A DNA stretch of 64,000 bases, from contig JAKGHH010000003.1 in the NCBI GenBank assembly GCA_022828595.1, positions 98,665,583-98,729,582 of the forward strand, given 5' to 3'. The position numbers and the translations under genes are program-made. Of this stretch, positions 34,191 to 44,990 are shown piece after piece. The DNA is from Nelumbo lutea. Its lineage: Eukaryota > Streptophyta > Magnoliopsida > Proteales > Nelumbonaceae. How positions within the stretch are numbered: the first letter of the stretch is position 1; each line of letters starts with the position of its first letter. Under the pieces are notes generated by a model that worked only from the letters and a program-made list of their open reading frames with translations, was not told where the DNA came from and did no database searches.

Positions 34191-35083
34191 ATTCAATTCA
34201 AATCCTGCAGGGTTCAGCCATCTATAGTTCAGATTCATGAATATTTAATTTCAGATCAATGGCCCAAAATCTGAGAACAAATTTCCCAGAAATCACTAAT
34301 CTATGCAAACCGGGTAGAACACCTTCTACCTATTTGCGTAATTCCAGATCTGGTTAATTTTGGTTCAAGATTTGAACCTAGCTCTGATACCACTGAAGGG
34401 ATGAGAGATCCATCATATGGATGGCCAAACCCTGCAGGAAGGTTGGGCAAAATTTCAAAAATTTCTCTCTCTCCCATGTGGGAATCACATTCCCTATTTT
34501 AAAAAACTACATTTTCAATGAACAATCTTGAACCCAAACCAGACCAGATCTGAAACCAAAAGGGAGTGGAGGGATATACTTGATACGAAGTAGTAATAAC
34601 TTCCAATGAAGATGTTCATGCCTAAGGAAAAATCCAAAGACTGCTTCCACCGAAGATGTCAATAGGATGGTTCTTCAACAAGAACCGAATTATTTAGCAA
34701 GAATCTGATGGAGGGAAAGTGAGCACGACTTCAGATTACCTTTTCTACCAAAAGGTAATATTAAGAACCCTTCTTGATCGCTCGAACTGGTATGGCGGCA
34801 AGAGCAAGAGAGAATGAGACAATGCAATCTAACTGTGTTGTCTCTCTCTGAATTCAGCAGTCAGATTGGTGTCTGTTGTGTACTGAGGATTCGCCCTACT
34901 CTCCTATTTATAGCCGTAAAGAGAGGTTCTCCTAATCCCATCAGGAGTTTCTTAATCCAAATCTTGTATTTGGATCTGGACTCTCTTTAAGAGATAAGGA
35001 TAATCCCTTATTTTATTTGCAGATAAAGATCAGCCCCTCCTAATCTAATTAGGAGTTTCCTGATCCAAATCTCTATTTGCATT
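34191..35083 (-). mobile_element. Truncated copia 5' end (PBS and LTR part) in opposite orientation
   Basis: On the minus strand the LTR ends ...CATCCCTTCA at 34394. One spacer base and the initiator-methionine tRNA binding site TGGTATCAGAGC (34392-34381) follow, then about 190 bp of leader to 34191. Outward of the PBS about 690 bp of LTR runs to 35083, where an AAAGTACTTTTATA repeat begins. Facing the plus-strand LTR, it forms an inverted repeat of roughly 690 bp per arm. Confidence 0.85.
34381..34392 (-). other. Primer binding site (tRNA-Met initiator type)
   Basis: Minus strand TGGTATCAGAGC, the canonical PBS of plant copia and many gypsy elements, one base from the LTR end TTCA. Confidence 0.9.
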
Positions 35084-35560
35084 TGGTAAAAGTACTTTTA
35101 TAAACTACTTTCACAAAGTGCTTTCATTAAAAGTACTTTTATAAAAGTGTTTTTTGTAGAAGTGCTTTTATGAAAGTACTTTCATAAAAGTGCTTTCATA
35201 AAAGTGTTTTTATAAAAGTACTTTCATAAAAGTGTTTTTATAAAAGTACTTTCATAAAAGTGTTTTTATAAAAGTACTTTCATAAAAGTGTTTTTATAAA
35301 AGTAATTTAATAAAAGTGCTTTTAAAAGGTATATTTTGAAATTTTGAAAGAAAATGAAGGACAAAATAGTCACAAATGCTTATTTAAGTGCTTATTAGAG
35401 AAAAAGACTACCAAACGCCTAATATAAAATAAGTGCTTCCTTTAAAAAATAACAACTTGAAAAAGTTGGGTGCCAAATGCAAATAAGTGCTTATTTGAAT
35501 AAGCACTTGTTTTTAAGCACTTATTTTTAACTTAAGCACTCCTAAATATGGCCTAAAAGG
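35084..35560. repeat. AAAGTACTTTTATA-type repeat array and AAGTGCTTATTT-rich element
   Basis: From 35088 to about 35325, degenerate tandem words (A)AAAGT(A/G)CTTT(C/T)ATA alternate at a 12-25 bp period. The region to 35545 contains inverted AAGTGCTTATT/AATAAGCACTT words. A closely similar array occurs at 50310-50825 inside a hAT-like element, so this is probably the interior of a related MITE. Termini not resolved. Confidence 0.7.
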
Positions 35561-35848
35561 GCTTTGAACAAACAAGAAATCTATTATTAACAATAACAAC
35601 GCTCTAGTTGGTATAATCTTGTATTTTAGTTGAGAGATACTTTTATTGATTTTGTGACCTCTAGCTTTTTTCTTCTTTTGGCAAGCTATCAAATTTGATA
35701 TTGAAGATCTACTCCCCCCTTACATGTTTATGTAGGTAGTCCATGTGATAGTTGATTGTAGTGCCTGTTTACATGATATATTCTATAGCTATAAAAAAAA
35801 AAAAAAACTCTTGAAAACCCACTTTTGTATCTCTTCACATATTTTATG

Positions 35849-36270
35849 TAGGGGTGCAAATGGATCAATCTGATCCTAAGTCCAATTTTATTTTGTTGGA
35901 TTCGGATATCCCCATTTTGGATTTTTGGAACGAATCAAATCATATAATATGATCCGATTAAAAATCAAATCAGATTCGAATCACCTCTTATCTGATCCAA
36001 AAGGATTTGATCCGGTCCTTATAAATATGTTATTTATATTGCATTTTTGTAAATTTTTATATTATTTTTTAATAAAAACATGTCTATATATGATGAAAAT
36101 AGTTGAAAAAATAGTTGTATTTTTTGTTTTTCTTTATTTAAACTGTTATATTTTCTTTTTTAATAATTTATTATTTTTTTAAAGATTAAATCAGAACGAT
36201 CAGATTTAGATATCCAACATCCTTATCGGATTTGAATTCGAATCAATATTTGTAAGTTCTGATATATATA

Positions 36271-36316
<46 letters not shown>
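35849..36316. mobile_element. Partial hAT-like element with (AT)n tract
   Basis: Begins TAGGGGTGCAAATGGATC, a terminus like those of the other hAT-like elements here, and is followed by GGATTCGGAT/GATCCGATT subterminal words. A second block of the words is at 36180-36250. An (AT)n run (36262-36316) then replaces or follows the right end, so no second terminus or target duplication was found. Confidence 0.5.
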
Positions 36317-36321
<5 letters not shown>

Positions 36322-36839
36322 ACTTCCTAAAGGCCCAAAATAAGTGCCTCCTATTCAGGATGCTTTTGTTTTGTTTTAACCCTGTTACTTACTACTACAA
36401 TTACATTGTAATTTCCTCTCATCTCATCAGAACATACAAACCACCCAATTTAGGGAATACATGTAGGAACCATCTGTATACAGGCATTATTGGTGCTCTT
36501 CTATTACTCTCATGTTACATTTGACCAAAGCATACAAAACATGAGCACATGCATTTTTAACATTTGTTGGAATTGTTGGGTGCTCGATTGAACAATGTGA
36601 GTGGTTTTAGAAGAGTTGGGATCAAATCCTATTGCCACCAGGATTGGGGGTTTATGAGTATGGGAGATGAACTACCCCTGTTTGTGCATCCCCATGTAAC
36701 AAAAAAACAGAATGGTTTTGTTTTTTAAAACAAAAATAATTTCCATGCTAGCTAAGAAACATTACATTTTTTCCGATATTGCAGTTGTTTTTGCTTTAGA
36801 AAACAAAACCATATTGTCGAACATCCACTTAATCAAATA
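36317..36839. other. Gene-free AT-rich DNA
   Basis: No domain or repeat family recognised. Confidence 0.4.
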
Positions 36840-36955
36840 AGGAAATATATCAAGAAACAAAAATGAATGGGGAAATAGGATTCATGTAACTGACATCATA
36901 GGGTTGAGATAAGGCTTGGATGATGATGATGGTGATGATGATATCAAGGAAAAGA
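36840..36955 (+). repeat. RTE-type LINE 3' end (fragment)
   Basis: AGGATTCATGTAACTGAC...GAGATAAGGCTTGGATGATG matches the 3' terminal sequence at 48740-48800 and 49455-49515, ending in a GAT-type microsatellite as RTE LINEs do. Only the last ~115 bp are present. Confidence 0.65.
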
Positions 36956-39799
36956 ACACAACAATAACCACTTGACCTACAAGAGGAAGAGGTAAAACCA
37001 AATAATATCTTGCTCTTTTAAAGGTTTTACCTAAGGTTCAAAGTATTGATACGACACATTCCATATCTAGCATATTGTATCTTATCTTTGGTTGTATGAA
37101 ACACCCGTCTACAGGTGTTGAGGGTTGATCTGCGCTGAATCCCTGCTAGCAGTGACAACTCAGAGATCAGTAGATGAGACCGACAGGTTGCATTTGTAAG
37201 AAAAAACATGTCAAAGAGCTCGGGAGGATGATCCCAGCAAGAGGACTCCAATGGTCAAATTAGCAACGAGCTGACAAAGTGGGTGAGAATACCTTTTGAA
37301 GGTGAAGGGTCACCCTTACATAGATAGACCTCAAGGACCGATGTAGTGTGCCCAACACATTCAGATATGGTAAGGCTTATATGCCCGTTGCTTATGGTGA
37401 ATGCCTACACGACGTCGTGGTCGCCCTTATACGTCTCCCTACAAAGCAAAGGGGGCCGGGTATGTCGTTGCTAAATGGGCGTCGTGTCTGCGTGCGTTTC
37501 AGAAGCACTAAGAGGTGCGAACCGATTAGGAGGAACGTGTTGTGTAGGTCAGAGTGATCTTGAGATTGACAAAATCCCCCAGGTCGAAGAGGTAGGTCAG
37601 TGCTTATGGAAATCAATGGTCGTACGTGCCAATCATGTATCTGATATGCCAGTCTACTTAGCTTCATGAGCTGATCTATCGAGCCTTGTTCAAGCGAGGC
37701 CACATCACGTGTGATGTTGAGGTTACGTAAGACAATTTTGGCCGCCACTTGGCAGTTTGCAATTTTAAGGTCATTTTACCTCTCATCAATTGTTCTCTAT
37801 GGCCACCCAATCCGGAGGGAAGATGAATGATGGATGGAATCATCATCTAAAATTTTGGATTTGAGAATTTAAGAAAACTCAAGATTTTTCAAGAAAAACA
37901 TTTTGTTTTCTTGGTGATTCGTAACTGAATGGAAATGACCCAGACCAAGGTATGGTGTGGAAGGTATTAGGCACCCCATATGCGCCTGACTAAACCTGCC
38001 TCTACTTCACCAATGTTCCAAGAAAAATTTAATGATCTTGGAAATTAATAAAACACATACACACATTAGAATTAAATAAATGTGAAAAAAAAAAAGACAA
38101 TTTTAGCACAAGAGAGAATAAGCTACTGATAAAAAAAGACAATGTCAAGAGAGGAGGGAAAATGATTTAATTACCAATGTATGTATGCTATGGCTATCTA
38201 TAAAACAAGTGCCAAAACAGAAATTAATGAGATCCTAACGACAAACTATCCAAATGAATTCTAGAATGCAAGAATAGAAAATACAATCATTCACACTTAG
38301 GGGATACGTATGCTGAAAGGATCAATGTTAGCTAGAAAAACTCATAAAAAATCTAATGTTGCAAGGAGAGTAGAGAAATCTACAACTTAAACTACTAAAA
38401 CGTAAGCTAATTAATCGTGATACTTATTGGCATGAAAGGTTAAACAATTACTAATTAAGCCCCTAATGTAAAGGTGAGAGGACTGAACCAACTAAACAAT
38501 AGACCAAGGAGAAGCAAGTACACGAGTGGTGGATTATTCTATGGGTAAGGTACTTGAGCAAGGGCCAAGACCAAGATATGGAGTTAGCTGAAAGATGAAT
38601 GTTGATAGGGGAAATCATAAAAAGACTAACCAAAATGCATGCTGAACTAAAGACGAGACAAACGGACTGGAATTAAATTAAGGTTGGGATGTTGCATTGG
38701 ATTGATCTTAAAAAATAAATAACTAGAAAATGGGAAGGTAAACTACACTAAAATTTAAAAAGGTGAAATGGGATTTTGGTTAAAACATATTTAATGCCAA
38801 TTACGCTATTAAGTAGCTGCTGAGAAAACCACGATTGTATTTGGAAATTGATGAATAACTATAAGACAAGGTAGAAGTTAAAAGCTTATTCATGCAATTA
38901 TAAATGCTAGAAAGAGAAAAAGAAAACACATGAGCAAATTGATAAAATATAAACCAGAACAAAAATTGCCTAGGAAAGCAAAAAAAAAAAAAAACACGAG
39001 AAGTCATCATTCATAAGATCTAACCTAGAGAGAGTGATTATTTGACAAATTAAAGAAAATAAAAGGGGTGAAGGAACACCTTGGGGATGGCTAGTGACAT
39101 AAAAAAGGTTGCCTTCTTCACGCTAACATTCAACAGTCTTCAAACATGCAATCAGAGCCATCGACCTCTCGATTGCCACCCTTGTTGCACTTCTTTTAAT
39201 GCCTTTTTCTCCTTGAGAGGCCCCAAGATTTAGGATGAATTTTGGGTCATTTTGGAGGGCTAAGGATGTTGGTTATGTGGCCCAAACGGTGTGGGAGCGC
39301 TGCTGTATGACTGTGAATTTCTGTTGCATCATTGTTGTTTCAAGAATGTTTCATACTTCTTCTCTTGGGGCATCAGAGATGGGGGAGAGAGAGTTTAAGA
39401 CGTGAATAATGGCTGTGTGAAGGTGTTTGCATGGGTTTCCCCTTGGGCTAGAATGTCTCTCTAGGTTAGAATCTGTACTTTGTGTGAGAAGGGGTGGGTA
39501 TTTATAGTGTTTTGGGGAGGATTCTAGAAGGGAATAGAGGGATAGGATTTGAGATTGGGAAGATCAATGGATGAGATTTAAAGTGTTTTTGGAGGGAGAT
39601 TGAATGAGAGAAGGGGCTGTCAAGACAGCTTTGGGAGAGATCCTCTCAATCAATCAAGATAAGAAGTCAAAAATTTTACATATTTGCATAAATTGAACAT
39701 TCAAAGCTAATGTGATTGGCTTGATTGATTAGAGTCTCCTTTGCTCGTTAAATTTTAAATCTTAAGATGGTTCTAGAGTATGGCAAAATTAATCTGTCC
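36956..39799. other. Unclassified DNA without recognised genes
   Basis: The stretch around 37940-38000 (GGTATGGTGTGGAAGGTATT then AGGCACCCCATATGCGCC) resembles a repeat commonly seen in large plant retrotransposon LTRs. GGGGTGTCTACA at 40700 could be an LTR end, so 37.8-40.7 kb may be one long LTR. No PBS, PPT or matching partner was found. Minus-strand open frames at 37.4-37.7 kb have no known domain. Confidence 0.3.
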
Positions 39800-40430
39800 A
39801 TTTGGATCCCAAGGTTTGGAGTTGTAGTAAAGAAGATTCCAAACGGAGGGCCCGGGTTGAGTTTAGCTTTGGATTTCAAAATAGAGGGGTTAATAGTGTC
39901 GGAATTGGACGATTTTGGTATTGTTGGACTCATAATTTTGATCTATATGCATCTATGGGGTTGGATTTTTCATTTTATATGAGATATGGTTTAGGATAAA
40001 AAAAATGATCTTGATTAGACGATTAAAATCAATTCCGACTTTGGGTCTTTAGATGAGGGGTAAACAGTATCGGATTTGGGTGATCTTGGTGTTGTCGGAT
40101 TATGAATTATGGGATCTACATGCCTATGGTGTTTGATATTTTATTTGACATGGGATAAGGTGTAGGATCAAAATGATCCCAATCGGGCTATCAAAATCAG
40201 TTTTGGCTTCGGTTTCGAGTCTTAAGATGAAGGGGTAAGCAATATCGGATTTGGGTGATCTTGGAGTCATCGGATTTGAAATTTTTGGCTCTATGTATCT
40301 ATGGTGTTTTATTAATAATTTCATTTGAGAAGGGGTTCATGATCAAAATGACCCTAATCAGATGATTGGAATTAGTTTTAACTTTGGGTGTTAAGATGAA
40401 GAGGTAAATGATGTTAGATTTGGGTGAACT
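39800..40430. repeat. Tandem array, unit about 172 bp, 3-4 degenerate copies
   Basis: The anchor TCGGAxTTGGxxGATxTTGG occurs at 39899, 40070, 40245 and (decayed) about 40414. Each unit also carries TCTA(T)ATGC(A)TCTATGG, GGATCAAAATGATCC and AGATGA(A)GGGGTAA words in the same order. Period 171-175 bp. Short direct repeats of GTCAGTTTTAACT follow to 40580. Confidence 0.85.
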
Positions 40431-40439
40431 TTTTTAAAA

Positions 40440-41059
40440 CATACTTGAAGTTAGTTAAAGATGTCAGTTTTAACTATGATGTCAGTTAAAGAGGTAAATG
40501 ATGTCAGTTTTAACTTTGGGTGTTAAGATGAAGAGGTAAATGACATCATAGTTAAATGATGTCAGTTTTAACTATGGTCTTCGGTCCTTGAGGCCCAAAT
40601 TTTTTTAAAATTCCAAAATGCCCCCAAGTTGTCTGAGAAGTTAGTTAAAGCATACTTGAAGTTTAAAGTGCTACAGAAAGACTAAATAGCACAAAAATGG
40701 GGTGTCTACACCCCCCACTTCTAAGATCGAGGTGAATAGTTTGGATGAAGGAAGTAACTTGGTCTAAGGAGATTTCTATCAAGTGCTCTAGAGTCAAGTT
40801 TTCATCAAGCCATAGATTCATGTTGGTTTGATTAGTCAGGTCGAAACCATCTAATAAGCTATGTGACGGGTATGAACGGATGTAACACAAAAATTAGCTA
40901 TCACAAATGCCAAAAAACACACTAAACTAATTTTGGACCTCAAAAAACGAATCGTCATTCCCTTTGTTTCCGTCGGATCCAATCGATTTGAGCCATTGAT
41001 GATTTGAGACTTTTGTCTATGAATAGCAGACCCAGGGGGGGACCATTTTTACTTTTCTT
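40440..41059. repeat. Short direct repeats and gene-free DNA
   Basis: GATGTCAGTTTTAACT and AGATGAAGAGGTAAATGA words recur three or four times at 40470-40575, and GTTAGTTAAAG/CATACTTGAAGTT twice (40440, 40640). From 40700 onward there is no recognised feature up to the antisense ORF of element D. Confidence 0.6.
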
Positions 41060-41102
41060 TTAGTGAGAGTTGTGTTGTAGAGAGATTGGGGAGTTCGGAA
41101 TG

Positions 41103-41110
41103 CATATAAG
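41103..41110 (+). promoter_or_regulatory. TATA-like box before the antisense ORF of element D
   Basis: CATATAAGG lies 80 bp before ATG 41190 of the plus-strand ORF. The equivalent ORF in element B also has a TATA-like ATTTATAAAG upstream. Promoter activity is inferred. Confidence 0.4.
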
Positions 41111-41189
41111 GAGTCCGGTGAGGTTGGTCAGGTCTCTAGCTTTTCTTCAGTGAGTCCTTCTTTGTCTCTTTTCTTTTTTGCCTTTTATT

Positions 41190-43062
41190 ATGTCCTCGTC
41201 TAGGTTTGTGAGTAAGGAGTGGAGTGACACCCAAGACAGGGAAGGGTCCCTGGTTTTGGAGCGTCAAGGTTCCCATAAAGGGGTCTCTTGTTCTAGGAGG
41301 AAGTCTGAGTTTATTCCAACTTGGCTAACCCCTATTGGCCTCTAGAGAATGATGTAGTGGTACCGAATCCCCGAAGAGATTGATGCCATTCTCCCAGGCT
41401 CTGAATAGTGGCCCTAGGAGCACGATGGGAATGAAGTCTATGTCTATGAGCAGGCCTTTGGTTGCGGACTTTTGGTTTCCACTTCATCCTTTCATCCCCA
41501 AGGCCTTCAACTACTATGGTATAACCCTAGGTCAACTTCGCACGAATTCGATCAGGACCCTAGTTGGCACCATATTGGTTCACTACCAGTTCAACCTCCC
41601 TTTGAACATAAAAACTTTCCAGAAACTACCAAATAAATAACCTGGATGGCTAGAAGGGCTTCTTCTACCTCTCATACCGCTCCAAGCACAAACTGTTGGG
41701 AAACTTCCCCTGCAAAGTTCCGACATGGAAGAGGAAATTTTTCTAAATTGTGACTATAAGGGGTAGCCTTTCACCTCAGAGTGGAGGACGACTCTTTGTG
41801 ACATAAGGGAGAAATCCTTGGATAAGCAAATAAAGGTTTGGGTGAAAGTCTTAGTTGGCAAGAAGTTACAGGTCGATGATTTCTTGGCCGATGAGGCATT
41901 AGTCTGAGCCGACAGGTGCATCTTCATACTTAACGTTTTTCATCTATTCTTGACTTTGGTTGTTCATTTGACTAGTGTTGTTATCTTTTGCAAGAGAAGT
42001 GGTGGGCATTAACACTGTTGGCGTCCTCAGTGTGTTAAGGAGGAAGAAGAGGAAGGTCACTCAAGGTGATACTTTTCGGGCTATGGATGACGAGCAACCC
42101 AAGTTAGTTGAGAGAAGAGCTACAAAGGTCATCCACATCAACCTTGTTGACGAGGAGAGGTAGGAGGACATGCTCATGCTGTCAAGTGGTCCGAATAGTC
42201 CAAGCATCTAGGCTACCGAGGAGAGCCACATGGTGCCGAGCATTAAGGGGGTCGGTACCTTGGAGCCTGCTACTAGCATGGTAGGGAGGCGATCCTTTTT
42301 GGACTCAAGGATCGCACTTGAGATGAGCAGAGTAGTTGTCATCTCAGAGGACGTGGATGAGCAAACCAAATTGCCTCCTCTATAGCTTGGCAAGAAGACC
42401 GTTTGGAACCTAATGGTGGTTAGTATCTATCATCATCACTTCATCATTTATCTTTCTTTTGGTAAGGACTAACTTGATGTCTTCTTTCAGCTAAACACCC
42501 TGGCATGTGTGCTGATGAGGAAGATGGAGTCAAGCTCTCCCCAGTGCAAAGCTATGAGGAAGGAGTTGGAAGGCTCCCAAGGGAAACTAGAGGTGGCCAG
42601 GGTAGAACTTGAGTCTCTAAGGGTCAAGCTGGAGCATGAGAGGAAGGAGAAGACCAAGCTGGAGGGGAAACTAGTCAACAGTGAGAAAAGTGTTTTCTTG
42701 CTTGTAAATGACTTGGAGCAGAAGGAAGTCAAGCTCTCTAAGCAAAGGTCAAATTTTTCTTATGAGATTCGGGTTGCTGATGCAAGGGGCGTCGAGAGCT
42801 ACTCGCTTCAGACTAGTGCTAGGATGACAAGAATGACTACGCCTCTGCCACCCTAAGCAAGGGCTTCAAGTTGTGCCACCAACTTGTGGCTTCGTTCTTC
42901 TTGGAGTGCGATCTAGGAAAACTGAAGACCTCAACCATCATCAAGGAAGTGATCAAGTAGGCTGACAATGAGCCAAACTCCAAAGAGGAGGAGGATAGAG
43001 AGGATGGCAAGGATGCTGAGATCGGGGATGATAGTGTACCCCCCGCCCCCAACGACTATTGA
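41190..43062 (+). pseudogene. Antisense ORF of element D (Transposase_28-like, decayed)
   Basis: ATG 41190 begins MSSSRFVSKEWSDTQ. After stops, the frame reads PEEIDAILPGSE (41372), EHDGNEVYVYEQAF (41420), and, one frame over, FPLHPFIPKAFNYYGITLGQ at 41486-41545, continuing LRTNSIRTLVG. This order is that of Pfam Transposase_28 ('Putative gypsy type transposon'). A long coiled coil follows (42509-42730; KELEGSQGKLEVARVELESL), then FFLECDLGKLKTSTIIKEVI (42898-) and an acidic tail ending at 43062. It is antisense to the pol remnant beyond 43690, matching the layout of element B. Broken by several stops and frameshifts. Biochemical role unknown. Confidence 0.75.
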
Positions 43063-43689
43063 AACTTAGCCTCTCTTCTTTGAACCTTGTACATAGTCTG
43101 ATGTATTATGAGCTCCCAAGCTCAACTTATCCCATTTTTGTTCTTTCTTACCCCTTTTTTATGTATTTCCTTTCTATAATTAATGAAATGAACTTTTTGT
43201 TCAGTGCCTTGTGTTGATCTCCTTTTCTTTCTATATTAACCAATTGGGTAATAAAACGAGCTAGCCGAGTTAAGGACATTTTCTCTCGACTGAGTTTGCA
43301 CAAAGCACAATGTGTAAAACAAGGTTGGTTTAAATGGAGGTCGCATAAGCAAAGGTTGTTAATACCGAGGTCGCATAAGTAAAGGTTGTTTAAACTAAGG
43401 TTGCATAAGCAGATTACTCACCCGTATTGGCTAAAACTAATGTGTGTTTTCCAATTTGGTTGGTTGAACTAAGTTAGGTGATCTAAATTGAATTGACATA
43501 ATTCATACTAAAATGATGAAGTAAATTGAATTAGCAAGCTGTAAACTCTAGATGTAGTACATTTTTAGATTCTCAGCATTCCACGTATGGGAACCGACCT
43601 CCCCTCCAGGGTTTTGAAGCTTGTATGTCTCTGGTCCTAGTGCCTTAGTCTCATTGTTGGGTCTCTCCTAGTTCAAACCGAACTTTCCA
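43063..43689. other. Spacer between antisense ORF and pol, element D
   Basis: No gene. Begins with a T-rich 3'-UTR-like stretch and contains AGGTCGCATAAGCAAAGGTT-like words repeated three times at about 43345-43410. Confidence 0.55.
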
Positions 43690-44990
43690 AAGCCCGTCTC
43701 AGGTACCATGACCTTCTGAAGTACTAGGTCATCGACTTGGAAACATTTCCGTTGACTCTGGTGTTGTGGTAGCAAGCTACTCTCTATTGGTAGGCTGCAA
43801 TACGAACTTGTGCATTGTCTCGTACCTCTTCTATTAAGTCTAGATTGGTCCAGAGTTCATTGTCGTTTTCATCCACATCGTATGTCTAGGACCTTAATGT
43901 TAGCACTTCGATCTTGGTAGGGATGACTGCTTTAGTGCCAAAAGTAAGGTTAAAGGGTATTTCTTTAGTCAATGTCATGCTCGTAGTCCAGTATGCCTAC
44001 AATACACTAAGGAGTTTTTCCACCTACTGCCCCTTAGCTCAAGCAAATTGGGTTTTTAGACCACAAAGGATGGTCTTGTTGGTCACCTTGGCTTGACCAT
44101 TTTCTTGAAGGTACACAACAAAGGTGAAGTTCTACTATATCCCCAGCTCGGCACACCAGTCCTAAAACTTGATATCTTCAAACTGCTTGCTACTATTTGA
44201 GATCAATACTTGAGGTAGTCCAAATTGGCATACGTTGTTGTTCCAAAAGAAATTATAGATGTTACAAGCTGTAATGGCTGCCAATGGTTCAACTTCCACT
44301 TACTTGGTAAAGAAATCCACTACCACGATTAGGTATTTACATTACTCGGTTGCTGGGGGGAAAGTGTCAACTATGTGGATTCCCCACTAAGCGAAGGGCC
44401 ACGGGCTGGTGAAGTTTTGCAAGTTGGAGGCCAATTAAGGAGGTATGTTGGCGTGATATTGACATCAATCACACTATTGAACCAACTAAACTACGTCCTC
44501 CATGGTGGACTAATAGTAGCCTTACCAAAGAGCCTTTTAAGCGAGCGCTCTACCCCCAAGTGTTCACCACATATTCCTTAATGGATCTCCCTAAGCACAT
44601 ATTCTGCCTTGGTAAGGTCAGAAGCATCAAAGGTAGGGAGAGTAAAGGATTTCTGGTACATTTGACCACTAATGATTGCATAGAAAGCAAACTTCTATTT
44701 GATCCTCCAAGCTTCATTTTAGTTGGTAGGCAGTGTCACGTGGCATAAATATTCTAGGATTGGGTTGATCCAACTCAACTTTGTTGCCTATACAGGCACA
44801 ACTTCTACTTCTTCCGCTTTCTCTATACTAGGGCACGATAGGTCTTCGATGTCAACTTTTCTCCAAGCGTTATTTGTAGAGCCGGCCAGCTTTGAAAGCA
44901 CATCGGCTTGGGTGTTCTTGGACATTGGGATTTGATGGATAGAAAACGAGTCAAACTACTACACGAGCTCTTGTACCTTTGCTAAGTATT
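43690..44990 (-). pseudogene. Integrase remnant, Tat-like element D
   Basis: Read minus: the zinc-binding N-terminus is near 44590-44467 (YVLREIH...CGEHLG), followed by the catalytic core from about 44345. LIVVVDFFTK keeps the first Asp. The second catalytic position is Asn (VLISNSSKQFED), and the third is Lys instead of Glu (ENGQAKVTNKTIL). Stops also interrupt the core, so this integrase is doubly dead. It lies downstream of RNase H in the standard gypsy order. Confidence 0.85.

Noticed and set aside
34381..34392. tRNA-like sequence TGGTATCAGAGC as part of a tRNA gene
   Set aside because: It is the retrotransposon primer-binding site. No tRNA cloverleaf surrounds it, and no other tRNA gene was found.
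37392..37748. 118-residue minus-strand open frame
   Set aside because: No recognisable motif or codon pattern, and neighbouring frames are equally open. Left unannotated.
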